Source: Candidatus Dojkabacteria bacterium (GTDB taxonomy: Bacteria > Patescibacteriota > Dojkabacteria > B142 > WJKM01). Taken from it: a stretch of DNA of 45,757 nt. The translations under genes were made by a program, and so were the position numbers. The notes under the pieces were generated by a model that had not been told where the DNA came from, searched no databases, and saw only the letters and a program-made list of their open reading frames with translations. The DNA lies in contig WJKM01000023.1 in assembly GCA_014729085.1 (NCBI GenBank), positions 77,648-123,404 of the forward strand, written 5' to 3'. Numbering within the stretch: position 1 is the first letter of the stretch; the number at the start of each line of letters is the position of its first letter. Shown here piece by piece: positions 17,186-24,807 of the stretch.

Positions 17186-17887
17186 TTAAATCAGAACGAA
17201 AAATATTAATCCTAGAAAACCAAGGACTGTAAGAATAATAGACAACGGAAATAATATTCTAATCATATTTTCTTCAAATTTCCGCGGTCGAAACGTATGA
17301 ACCGTATCGAGCAATAATCCTAAAATAACACCACCTATGAATCCTCCCAAATGTCCCAGGCCACTAATACCTGGCATACTGAAGCTAAAAAATAACCATA
17401 TTAAGACGCTAGGTAATAGCTGTTTTAAATCAAGGGGAAGACCTGGTGAATATGTATTTTTCTTTAAGAGATTACCTACAATGACACCTAAAAATCCCCA
17501 TATTCCAGCTGATGCACCAAATGAAACTGCACTAAAATTTAACAAAGAAAGTGTTGTCCCCGCTATTCCTGATAATAGATAAATGATGAATAATTTCTTA
17601 GAAGAATAAAATTGCTCTATAAATTTTCCATAATAATAAAGAGAAAGGACATTAAATCCCAAGTGGAGAATATCGACCTGAAGAAAGTTGGCAGTAATGA
17701 GTCTCCATACTTGCCCTTGTAATATCAAAGTTATATTACTTCCACCCATGAATACAGCAATTTCAAGATCATTTGTAGTGAATACTGACTGTAATATTAT
17801 TGAAAAAATGAAGATTAATATATTTATAATGATGAGGATATAAGTAACTGTTGGTCCGTACTTTAGTTCTTCGAAGATATGCTTCAT
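17186..17887 (-). CDS. Rhomboid-family intramembrane serine protease
   Basis: A 233-aa polytopic membrane protein with about six transmembrane helices. Catalytic Ser is in GASAGIWGF (GxSxG) and catalytic His in GLGHLGGFIGG; the conserved HLGFN segment precedes the nucleophile helix. Rhomboids cleave within transmembrane segments. The gene lies between rpoD (32 bp upstream) and adk. Confidence 0.93.
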   Translation of the reverse strand: MKHIFEELKYGPTVTYILIIINILIFIFSIILQSVFTTNDLEIAVFMGGSNITLILQGQVWRLITANFLQVDILHLGFNVLSLYYYGKFIEQFYSSKKLFIIYLLSGIAGTTLSLLNFSAVSFGASAGIWGFLGVIVGNLLKKNTYSPGLPLDLKQLLPSVLIWLFFSFSMPGISGLGHLGGFIGGVILGLLLDTVHTFRPRKFEENMIRILFPLSIILTVLGFLGLIFFVLI

Positions 17888-17919
17888 TTTGTTATATTTA
17901 GAATCAAAATTTCGATTAG

Positions 17920-19017
17920 CTACTTTAGGTAATCCTTCAACTTATGTACAACCTCTTCGCTCTTTAGTCTCTTCAAGGCTTTTGCTTCAATTTGTCTTAT
18001 TCTCTCTCTTGTTACCTTAAATTCATGTCCCACTTCCTCAAGTGTTCTTGATACACCATCTTTAAGTCCAAATCTAAGTTCTAAAACCTTTTTCTCTCTA
18101 TCAGATAAGCCTTCCAAAATCTCCTGAATTTGTCTTTTAAGAAAAGCCCAGGTTGCAACTTCGGTTGGTGATGAAGAATATTCATCCGGAATGATATCTC
18201 CTAATTTACTATCCTGTTCCTCCCCTATTGGGGCTTCAAGAGAGGCTGGGCGTTGTGAAATACGTACAATGTCGTGAACTTTGCTTACTTCGAGGTCCAT
18301 TTCCTTCGCAATTTCTTCCGGTTTAGGACGCCGACCTAATTTGGCTGCCAATTGGCTTTGTACCTTACTATATTTATTTATTGTTTCAATCATATGGACT
18401 GGTACCCTTATTGTCCTTGCATGATCGGCAATTGCACGTGTTATAGCCTGCCTTATCCACCAAGTTGCATAAGTGGAAAACTTAAACCCTCGTCTATATT
18501 CGAACTTCTCAACTGCTCTCATTAACCCAATATTACCTTCCTGTATTAAATCAAGAAGGTCAAGACCTCTTTTAGCATATTTCTTTGCGATAGAAACTAC
18601 CAACCTAAGATTAGCAGTTCCAAGTAAATCTTTAGCTTCTATATCTCCCTTCTCTATACGTTTAGCAAGTATAATTTCCTCCTCTGCAGTTAATAGAGGA
18701 ATTCGTCCAATCTCATGCAAATATGCTCTAACGGGATCTGTTGAAATATGTGATCTAATCTTTTTTAAAATATGAATCTTCTGTTCAAAGCTAATACCTT
18801 TACTTCTGGGCCTGGATTCCTTTTCATCTACAATAACTGGCTCAATTATCTCTATCCCTGCATCTTGCAGTTCTGCAACGACATATTCAAGCAAAGGGAG
18901 ATCTTCCTCAATATCAGGGAAGAATTCTAAAACCTCGTCTTGGGTCAAATACCCTTGGCTGCTACCTAATTCAATTAACTCTTTTACTTTATCTTTTTGT
19001 TTTTTCTTTATTGCCAT
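17920..19017 (-). CDS. rpoD: Primary sigma factor (sigma-70)
   Basis: A 365-aa group 1 sigma factor. Region 1.2 [16 protein letters not shown], region 2 ([20 protein letters not shown], then [10 protein letters not shown]), region 3 ([12 protein letters not shown]) and region 4 ([17 protein letters not shown], then [15 protein letters not shown]) are all present; region 1.1 is short. It explains the TTGACA/TATAAT-like promoters found across the window. The ATG at 19017 has no Shine-Dalgarno sequence. Confidence 0.98.
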   Translation of the reverse strand: MAIKKKQKDKVKELIELGSSQGYLTQDEVLEFFPDIEEDLPLLEYVVAELQDAGIEIIEPVIVDEKESRPRSKGISFEQKIHILKKIRSHISTDPVRAYLHEIGRIPLLTAEEEIILAKRIEKGDIEAKDLLGTANLRLVVSIAKKYAKRGLDLLDLIQEGNIGLMRAVEKFEYRRGFKFSTYATWWIRQAITRAIADHARTIRVPVHMIETINKYSKVQSQLAAKLGRRPKPEEIAKEMDLEVSKVHDIVRISQRPASLEAPIGEEQDSKLGDIIPDEYSSSPTEVATWAFLKRQIQEILEGLSDREKKVLELRFGLKDGVSRTLEEVGHEFKVTRERIRQIEAKALKRLKSEEVVHKLKDYLK

Positions 19018-19155
19018 GTAATATAGATGATATCTATTAAAAATTAAATTTCTCTACTATTTTATAAGAATTGAAAGAATTTAGAAATATCATGTGTAAT
19101 TATCCCAAAATTAAATATCTCTTGTACAATTTCGTTAGATTCTTTAAACTATATA

Positions 19156-19183
19156 TTGTATTAAACCTTATAAGTTATATAAA
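19156..19183 (+). promoter_or_regulatory. Predicted promoter for the sortase gene
   Basis: TTGTAT (19156-19161), 16-bp spacer, TATAAA (19178-19183). The predicted transcript starts about 9 nt before the ATG at 19199, leaving almost no 5' UTR. Confidence 0.45.
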
Positions 19184-19198
19184 GTATGAATTCTTAAA

Positions 19199-20077
19199 AT
19201 GTCACTATATTCTTACAAAAAAGCACCTGTAAAAAAAAGAAAAAAGAAAAATTTCAAAAAACATTACAAATCTAAAGTTGTATTACAACTTCAGCAAGAA
19301 CCGCTTACTCTTTGGAAGCTTTTAAAAGGTCTTTCAAATGATATCAAGGAAATTCTTACAACTTCACGTTTTGCGGGTGCAATTATTCCTACAATTTTTA
19401 TTATTTATGGAATATATTTATTGTCGATCCAAATTATACCAACTATACAAGAGAAACTACAAAAAAACCTAGGATACTTTAATCAAGGACATACATCGCT
19501 GGTTGCTCCGAATTATGTAGCTGCTAAACAACAATATTTATCAAACCCCGGCTCAAAATATTTTGAACAATTACAAACAAATGCCTTTCAAACTAATGTT
19601 ATACAAGAAGATCCAACCAGCAATAACTATAGAGGAACTTTTAGAATTTCTATTCCAGATCTGGGACTGCATGATATAAGAGTGCAAGCAAACGTAAATA
19701 GCGGTATTGAGGAAGTATATGACAAAATATTAGAAAAAGGTCTCGCTCATATGGAAACCACTGGTCTACCTATCTCGGATGTGAATAATAACATTGTAAT
19801 CTATGGACACAGTGCAGGAGGATCATATTTCCAAAGATCAGGAGACCATGCAGCTGCTTTTTCCATACTGAACAAAATCAAAATTGGGAATAAAATTCAA
19901 ATTGTAATAGAAGGAAAAACATATAACTACCAAGTTACTAAAACCAAGATTGTAAAACCTTATGATGTATCAATCATAACTGGAAATAATCCTTATGTTC
20001 AAACTTTAACACTATTTACGTGCTATCCAGCTGGCAATAATGCACAAAGATTAGTCGTTACTGCTAACCCTGTTTAA
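19199..20077 (+). CDS. Sortase
   Basis: A 292-aa membrane-anchored sortase: very basic N-terminus, one transmembrane helix (about residues 60-80), then an extracellular beta-barrel transpeptidase domain. Catalytic His is in IVIYGHSAGG, Cys in TLFTCYPAG and Arg in NNAQRLVV. Sortases attach sorting-signal proteins to the envelope or polymerise pili. No sorting-signal substrate is evident in the window. It is convergent with ftsZ. The exact class was not determined; D/E-like is a guess. Confidence 0.9.
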   Translation: MSLYSYKKAPVKKRKKKNFKKHYKSKVVLQLQQEPLTLWKLLKGLSNDIKEILTTSRFAGAIIPTIFIIYGIYLLSIQIIPTIQEKLQKNLGYFNQGHTSLVAPNYVAAKQQYLSNPGSKYFEQLQTNAFQTNVIQEDPTSNNYRGTFRISIPDLGLHDIRVQANVNSGIEEVYDKILEKGLAHMETTGLPISDVNNNIVIYGHSAGGSYFQRSGDHAAAFSILNKIKIGNKIQIVIEGKTYNYQVTKTKIVKPYDVSIITGNNPYVQTLTLFTCYPAGNNAQRLVVTANPV

Positions 20078-20111
20078 AGGAATAATAAGAATATATTTTA
20101 GGAGGAGAATA

Positions 20112-21257
20112 TTATTTCTTCTTTCTTCTTCTCATGAAACTTGGTGTGTCTAGATCATCTTCTACATCATCTGTTATTGCTGTTCTAGTAATATCTGAAA
20201 CATTAGACTCTTGCTGGTTCTCTGATGTATCTTCCTCAGATCCAGCAGCACCACCCCATATTGATCTAGCCTCCATTCCTCGTCGTTCTTCAGGTCTTGG
20301 AATACTCATTTCAAAGCCAGTTGCCAAAACAGTAATCCGAATTTCGTCTTTAAGATCCGAATTTATCGATGCACCAAAAATGATATTGGCGCTTGAATCT
20401 ACCGAATCATAAATTAATTTTGCTGCTTCGTCCACTTCGTACATTGCAAGATCATTCCCTCCTTCTACATTGAATAAAACTCCTTTTGCTCCATCTATAG
20501 ATAATTCGAGTAGTGGACTTGAAACCGCCATTTGAGCTGCTTCTTTTGCTCTGTCTTCGCCCGAGGCTGAGCCGATACCCATCAATGCAGTACCTGCATT
20601 GCTCATAATTGATTTAACATCAGCAAAGTCTACATTAATCATACCTGCTTGGTTAACTAAGTCTGAGATACTCATAACAGCCTGAGCCAAAACATCATCA
20701 ACTCTTTTCATTGCCTCCATAAAGGAAATATCTTTTTCTATTATTTCTAAAAGCCTTTGATTCGGGATAATTATTAAAGTATCTACCTTGTCCTTTAACT
20801 CTTCGATGCCTCTTAAAGCTGCATCCATTCTTCTCTTGCCTTCGAACGTAAAGGGTTTTGTGACAATAGCAACTGTTAAAGCTCCTAAGTTCTTTGAAAT
20901 ATTGGCCACAACAGGAGAGGCTCCTGTTCCTGTTCCTCCACCCATACCAGCTGTGATGAAAACCATATCTGCATCAGCCAGATGTTCATGAATCAAATCT
21001 ACGCTCTCTTCTGCCGCCTTTCTACCAATTGCAGGATTACCTCCACTCCCCAGTCCGCGCGTTACTTCTTCTCCAATTTTTAACTTCACATCGCCTTGTG
21101 AATTAGCTAAAGCTTGCGAATCTGTGTTAATAACAATAAACTCAACATCCTGAATATTGTAATTTGAAGCCATATTATTGATAGCATTTCCGCCTCCACC
21201 GCCTATACCTACAACTTTAATTCTTGCTGGACTCGTATTTTGTGGTTTAACTAACAT
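20112..21257 (-). CDS. ftsZ: Cell division protein FtsZ
   Basis: A 381-aa tubulin-like GTPase forming the division ring. The N-terminal VVGIGGGGGNAINNM and the tubulin signature GGGTGTGASPVVA are intact, as is the T7 loop region (NVDFADVKSIM). A linker rich in Glu/Ser/Asn precedes a basic tail (PSFMRRRKKK), with the DTPSFMRR-type FtsA-binding peptide. It lies downstream of ftsQ and ftsA; the 190-bp gap before it has its own promoter-like sequence. Confidence 0.99.
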   Translation of the reverse strand: MLVKPQNTSPARIKVVGIGGGGGNAINNMASNYNIQDVEFIVINTDSQALANSQGDVKLKIGEEVTRGLGSGGNPAIGRKAAEESVDLIHEHLADADMVFITAGMGGGTGTGASPVVANISKNLGALTVAIVTKPFTFEGKRRMDAALRGIEELKDKVDTLIIIPNQRLLEIIEKDISFMEAMKRVDDVLAQAVMSISDLVNQAGMINVDFADVKSIMSNAGTALMGIGSASGEDRAKEAAQMAVSSPLLELSIDGAKGVLFNVEGGNDLAMYEVDEAAKLIYDSVDSSANIIFGASINSDLKDEIRITVLATGFEMSIPRPEERRGMEARSIWGGAAGSEEDTSENQQESNVSDITRTAITDDVEDDLDTPSFMRRRKKK

Positions 21258-21447
21258 AATAAATATTCTAAGAAAAAATAAGCATCGTACTAGTCATTGA
21301 TAAGTTAATAGATTTAAATCTTTTTAATAATATCAATCAATAACTATTTATTAAATTTGAAAATATATTATATAAAAAACTGAAATAACTCAAAGCCTAA
21401 TTTGAACGTTTCTTTAAGTATAATCTTGAATCTTTATCCTCGAAAAC

Positions 21448-22758
21448 TTAAGGCATTAAGTTTTTAAAAAATCCAGATATACCTTTAAAGATACCACCAC
21501 CTTTTCGTTTGGATGGGCCTTCTCTGAGTCCCATTGCTCCTCCCATATTCCATTCGTCTTGGCTTGCATATAAAATCAACCCTTGTCCAACTGAATATGC
21601 AGGATTATTTATTTCATCGACTAATCCCTCTAAGCCCTTTGGATATCCAACTCTTGCAGGTACACCAAAAACTTTCTTTGCAATACTTGTGACATTTGGA
21701 AGCAAAGAACTACCGCCTGTAATTACAATTCCAGCTGGTAATCTTGCTTCATTTCGGGATTGTTCTACTTGAGAGAGTACTAAATCAAAAATTTCAGAAA
21801 GTCGTGCTTCGATAATTTCATCAAAAAGTTTTTTGGAAAGTGTATTCGTTCCTTCAATATTGAGACTGCTTACATCTATCAAATCGGACTTTTCCTTTTC
21901 TTTAGATTTTTTCTTTTCATCCTCTTTTTCATCTTTTGATTTTGTACTTGATTTCTTCTTTTCCTTAGTAATCTTACTCAACTCATCAGCATTAACTTTT
22001 ATTTTCTCTGCATCCTCTATAGATATCCTCAAACCTATTGCTAAATCAGAAGTTACATTCGATCCTCCAAATGGAACTGAACCACTATAGGTGATTGCAT
22101 CCTCAACAAAAGTAGTAATAGAGGTTGTCCCGCCTCCTATATCTAAAAGCATAACTCCTAATTCTTTTTCCGTATTTGTCAAAACAGCAGAAGATGCAGC
22201 CCAACCACTAAATACTATATCATCGACTTTTAATCCTAATTGTTGTACAACCTTTACAAGATTATGTAATGCCGTTGTTGTCGCAGAAATTATATGTGCA
22301 TCGACCTCTAATCTTGTTCCAGACATCCCTACAGGATCTTTAATCCCGCCTTGTGTATCCACTGAAAATTGCCGAGGTATCACATGCAATATTTCTCGCG
22401 AAGGTGGGATTGAAACGGTTCTAGCACTTTCGATTGCTCTGAAAATATCATCTGTTACAATTTCATCTTGAGCGACTGCCACAACACCTCTATTATTGGT
22501 ACTAGTGATATGCTTGCCATTTATAGAAACATAAACTGAGGATATAGTTAAACCAGCCATTCTTTCTGCTGCCTCTATTGCCTCAGCAACAGAATTTATC
22601 GCTTCCTCAATATTTACAATTACTCCTTTTTTTAATCCTTTACTCGGATAAGTTGCTACTCCTATTACGTTGGGAAGCTTACCTTCTTCTAGTGTTGCAA
22701 TTATCGCATTTATTTTACTTGAACCAACATCCAGCGCTGCTACAATATTATTTGCCAT
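21448..22758 (-). CDS. ftsA: Cell division protein FtsA with a charged insertion
   Basis: A 436-aa actin-like protein that tethers FtsZ to the membrane. Phosphate 1 motif is ALDVGSSKINAII, phosphate 2 MLLDIGGGTTSI, adenosine motif VITGGSSLLPN. The C-terminus IFKGISGFFKNLMP is an amphipathic membrane-targeting helix. Around residues 265-295 it carries an unusual low-complexity Lys/Glu/Ser insertion (KSKDEKEDEKKKSKEKEK). A promoter-like TTGTAT-17-TATACT lies 40 bp upstream. Confidence 0.97.
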   Translation of the reverse strand: MANNIVAALDVGSSKINAIIATLEEGKLPNVIGVATYPSKGLKKGVIVNIEEAINSVAEAIEAAERMAGLTISSVYVSINGKHITSTNNRGVVAVAQDEIVTDDIFRAIESARTVSIPPSREILHVIPRQFSVDTQGGIKDPVGMSGTRLEVDAHIISATTTALHNLVKVVQQLGLKVDDIVFSGWAASSAVLTNTEKELGVMLLDIGGGTTSITTFVEDAITYSGSVPFGGSNVTSDLAIGLRISIEDAEKIKVNADELSKITKEKKKSSTKSKDEKEDEKKKSKEKEKSDLIDVSSLNIEGTNTLSKKLFDEIIEARLSEIFDLVLSQVEQSRNEARLPAGIVITGGSSLLPNVTSIAKKVFGVPARVGYPKGLEGLVDEINNPAYSVGQGLILYASQDEWNMGGAMGLREGPSKRKGGGIFKGISGFFKNLMP

Positions 22759-22797
22759 AATTTATAAATATCAAAAAATATTACTGAACTAATTAAA

Positions 22798-22826
22798 AGT
22801 ATATACAAATTAAACCCAATATACAA
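22798..22826 (-). promoter_or_regulatory. Predicted ftsA promoter
   Basis: Minus-strand TTGTAT (22821-22826), 17-bp spacer, TATACT (22798-22803), in the 172-bp gap between ftsQ and ftsA. Confidence 0.5.
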
Positions 22827-22930
22827 GTATTTGGCTTGAGTCAAAGTTAATAAGAGCAAGTTTATTCTATTCATTTCATTTATTTCTTATTTATATCATA
22901 ATACAAAAAAAACAAACGAAACAACCCTAC

Positions 22931-23959
22931 TTACCAATATTCCACCAATACCTTTTCGCTGGTAAGATCAATCATCCTTATTTCCTCTGATTCCTTGTCT
23001 ATTTCTTCTAGTATCAACTTTAAGTCTTGTAATTGATAATTAAGTTTTCTTGATGGAGATAAGATTAAATCAATTCTTTGATCTATAGTGCAAATCAACC
23101 TCAATTCACCATCCCACAAACACTTTATATCCTTAGGATTCATACGCTCTTTCAGAGAATTCACAGCATTACCCAAAAACTTAATTTTTTTTCTGTCATC
23201 AAAATCACCTACCTTATATACACTTTCGTCCCAGGCTTTGATTATGGGTATTTGATATTCACTAAATAATTCTAACTTCTTTGAGTTGTTATCTAAAATC
23301 TTATTAAATTTAGTTTGTTTTTCGACAACAATTGAATTTAATACCTTTTGTTTTTCTTTCGAATCCATTTCTTCAAATATAAAATCTTCGATTTCCTCTT
23401 CATCTAAATCTTGATATACTCTGTCCTCAATATATGAAGCATCTTCATCTCCAAAACCACGAGCAAGCTCATAATCTAATTCTGAGAACTCAACTTTACT
23501 CCCTGCCTCCCAAGCTTTAAGAACTTCTCCTTTTGTATCAAAAAGAAAAATACCACTAAAATTTAGATATATAATATGGGGAATTTTTTCTTCGATATAG
23601 AAATTTATTTTATTTCTATAAACTTTCTCAGCTCTAGCCTCACTAATTTCTATAAAATGCTCATTGAGTTCGTCAGCTAATTTCTGGGGATTGACAAAAA
23701 AAATATTGCGTCCCAAATAAGGGTCTATATATTTATTCAACTGGGATTTTTCTAAATTCTTTACACCAAAATACTTAACTTCCTGAAATTTCCAGCTATC
23801 TCCTCCTAAAATAAACGAAGAAATGATTATCCCCAATATAAATATAATTGCTAAAAATATCCATTTCTTTTTAAAAATATTTTTAAAATTTATTTTTTTT
23901 CTTCTAGGATGAACTTTAGAAGGTTTTCGATGCCAGATTACTTTTGCCAAATTTTGCAA
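22931..23959 (-). CDS. ftsQ: FtsQ/DivIB-like cell division protein
   Basis: A 342-aa bitopic protein: basic cytoplasmic N-terminus, transmembrane helix (about residues 31-52), then a POTRA-like domain starting at FQEVKYFGVKNLEKSQL, as in FtsQ/DivIB. The middle (about residues 165-205) is unusually acidic (DLDEEEIEDFIFEE). Synteny with ftsA and ftsZ supports the call. The only start before the membrane segment is TTG. A TATAAT box at 23980-23985 would give a 5' UTR of about 15 nt. FtsQ scaffolds the divisome outside the membrane. Confidence 0.87.
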   Translation of the reverse strand: MQNLAKVIWHRKPSKVHPRRKKINFKNIFKKKWIFLAIIFILGIIISSFILGGDSWKFQEVKYFGVKNLEKSQLNKYIDPYLGRNIFFVNPQKLADELNEHFIEISEARAEKVYRNKINFYIEEKIPHIIYLNFSGIFLFDTKGEVLKAWEAGSKVEFSELDYELARGFGDEDASYIEDRVYQDLDEEEIEDFIFEEMDSKEKQKVLNSIVVEKQTKFNKILDNNSKKLELFSEYQIPIIKAWDESVYKVGDFDDRKKIKFLGNAVNSLKERMNPKDIKCLWDGELRLICTIDQRIDLILSPSRKLNYQLQDLKLILEEIDKESEEIRMIDLTSEKVLVEYW

Positions 23960-24018
23960 TTTTATAATTAATTATGCATATTATAGTTTATTAGGGTGTA
24001 CTAAGGAAAAGTAAACAA

Positions 24019-24047
24019 AAAAAGGACTAACTGAATTAGTCCTTTTT
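24019..24047 (-). terminator. rpsO intrinsic terminator (bidirectional-looking)
   Basis: A perfect hairpin GGACTAA-CTGAA-TTAGTCC flanked by A and T runs on both sides, 17 bp past the rpsO stop. It separates rpsO from ftsQ. Confidence 0.9.
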
Positions 24048-24063
24048 GATGAAGTACATAAAT

Positions 24064-24333
24064 TTATTTCAAATCCAACTGCTTTTTTAACTTCTGAACT
24101 GATTTTGCACCTTCCGTATCTTCGAGATAGTTGAACAATCTTCTCCTCAATCCTACCATTCTTAGAAGCCCTCTTCTTGAATGATTATCCTTTTTATGTG
24201 TTTTAAGATGATCCGCTAATTTATGGATTCTTTTTGTAAGAAGGGCTATTTGAACGTATGGGGAACCTGTATCTTCGGGAGAGGCTTGATACTCCTCTAT
24301 GATTTTTTTCTTCTCTTCCTTGGTAAGAGACAT
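24064..24333 (-). CDS. rpsO: 30S ribosomal protein uS15
   Basis: An 89-aa ribosomal protein uS15, which binds the 16S rRNA three-way junction and helps assemble the platform. [20 protein letters not shown] and [20 protein letters not shown] are the family hallmarks and the length is standard. Monocistronic: own promoter at 24444-24473, terminator at 24019-24047. Its structured leader resembles the autoregulatory leaders known for S15 in other bacteria. Confidence 0.99.
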   Translation of the reverse strand: MSLTKEEKKKIIEEYQASPEDTGSPYVQIALLTKRIHKLADHLKTHKKDNHSRRGLLRMVGLRRRLFNYLEDTEGAKSVQKLKKQLDLK

Positions 24334-24349
24334 TTTATTGTTTTAATAA

Positions 24350-24437
24350 TTTAACTAAAACCACAGAAAGGGTCATCTGCAAAATCAGAAATCAAGTTTT
24401 AAAACCCTATCCGTAGTGAAAGTCTGGGATTTCTGAC
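24350..24437 (-). promoter_or_regulatory. Structured rpsO leader, candidate S15-binding autoregulatory RNA
   Basis: The minus-strand leader contains a 9-bp stem TCAGAAATC (24428-24436) / GATTTCTGA (24385-24393). Its loop AGGGT (24404-24408) can pair with ACCCT (24369-24373) close to the start codon, giving a pseudoknot-like fold. S15 is known to repress its own mRNA through leader structures in several bacteria. No T-run follows the stem, so translational control is more likely than attenuation. Confidence 0.45.
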
Positions 24438-24443
24438 TTTTAT

Positions 24444-24473
24444 ATTATATCATTTAAACTTAGTGTAAATCAA
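24444..24473 (-). promoter_or_regulatory. rpsO promoter
   Basis: Minus-strand TTGATT (24468-24473), 18-bp spacer, TATAAT (24444-24449) with an extended -10 (TGATATAAT). Predicted start near 24437. Divergent from the amidoligase operon promoter. Confidence 0.7.
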
Positions 24474-24522
24474 AGAAGTCAACTGTTTTGCTCGATCCAA
24501 GTTATTTCAAACCCTACGATAT

Positions 24523-24551
24523 TTGATTCTAGAAGGAATTCCCTATATAAT
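24523..24551 (+). promoter_or_regulatory. Promoter of the amidoligase operon
   Basis: TTGATT (24523-24528), 17-bp spacer, TATAAT (24546-24551). The predicted +1 (about 24558) coincides with the ATG of the first Thr-rich leader peptide (24559), so the transcript would be leaderless. About 250 nt of leader with two attenuator modules precede the first structural gene. Confidence 0.72.
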
Positions 24552-24558
24552 AGTGAAA

Positions 24559-24606
24559 ATGAAAATCAAAAGTATAAATACAACAAGAAGCACCACAACC
24601 CCTTAA
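24559..24606 (+). CDS. Thr-rich leader peptide 1 of a tandem attenuator
   Basis: A 15-codon ORF encoding MKIKSINTTRSTTTP, five of 15 residues Thr (ACA ACA and ACC ACA ACC). Too short for the ORF track. Its last codons (CCCCTT, 24599-24604) pair with AAGGG (24614-24618), pairing 1:2. Segment 2 (GGGAGG, 24616-24621) can instead pair with CCTCCT (24649-24654), pairing 2:3, which would disrupt terminator 3:4 at 24647-24670. A ribosome stalled on Thr codons would favour readthrough, the logic of the enterobacterial thr attenuator. The product is expected to matter only as a regulatory translation event. Confidence 0.7.
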   Translation: MKIKSINTTRSTTTP

Positions 24607-24646
24607 GAAATAGAAGGGAGGCTTTTGTATTTATTTCGAATTAGTA

Positions 24647-24670
24647 AACCTCCTAAAAGAGGTTTTTTTT
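24647..24670 (+). terminator. Attenuator terminator 1 (amidoligase operon)
   Basis: Hairpin AACCTC-CTAAAA-GAGGTT followed by eight T. The 5' arm overlaps CCTCCT, the partner of segment 2, so terminator and antiterminator are mutually exclusive. Confidence 0.85.
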
Positions 24671-24685
24671 ATTTAAAAAGACAAA

Positions 24686-24745
24686 ATGACAATAATACAT
24701 TCCAAAAAAACAACTACTACCTTGATAACCTTAAGAAAGGGGTAG
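24686..24745 (+). CDS. Thr-rich leader peptide 2 of a tandem attenuator
   Basis: A 19-codon ORF encoding MTIIHSKKTTTTLITLRKG, with four consecutive Thr codons (ACA ACT ACT ACC, 24710-24721). These overlap ACTACC (24716-24721), the 5' arm of a hairpin with GGTAGT (24741-24746) and a T run. AGGGGTAGTT (24738-24747) can instead pair with AACTCCCCT (24770-24778), which would block the final terminator at 24770-24796. The module repeats the architecture of module 1 and shares the string CCTTAAGAAA with it, suggesting a tandem duplication. Confidence 0.7.
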   Translation: MTIIHSKKTTTTLITLRKG

Positions 24746-24750
24746 TTTTT
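24716..24750 (+). terminator. Hairpin 1:2 of the second attenuator (pause or terminator)
   Basis: ACTACC (24716-24721) pairs with GGTAGT (24741-24746), with a T run starting inside the 3' arm (24746-24750). The 5' arm is made of Thr codons of leader peptide 2. It may act as a pause hairpin or as a weak terminator. Confidence 0.6.
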
Positions 24751-24769
24751 CCTATATTTTTTATTTTAG

Positions 24770-24796
24770 AACTCCCCTGAAAAGGGGAGTTTTTTT
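24770..24796 (+). terminator. Attenuator terminator 2, 11 bp before the amidoligase start
   Basis: Perfect hairpin AACTCCCC-TGAAAA-GGGGAGTT followed by a T run. It ends 11 bp before the ATG at 24808, so it cannot be the 3' end of another gene in the 474-bp gap and must act on transcripts heading into the operon. Confidence 0.9.
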
Positions 24797-24807
24797 ATAT
24801 ACATATT

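Noticed and set aside
19037-19093. Leaderless-looking [21 protein letters not shown] before rpoD, behind TGTACA-18-GATAAT
   Set aside because: No hairpin or T-run terminator lies between it and rpoD and no single amino acid dominates, so there is no basis for calling an attenuator.
24332-24373. Short [16 protein letters not shown] overlapping the rpsO start region
   Set aside because: Not near the predicted transcription start, no codon run of interest, and it overlaps the leader pairing; treated as chance.
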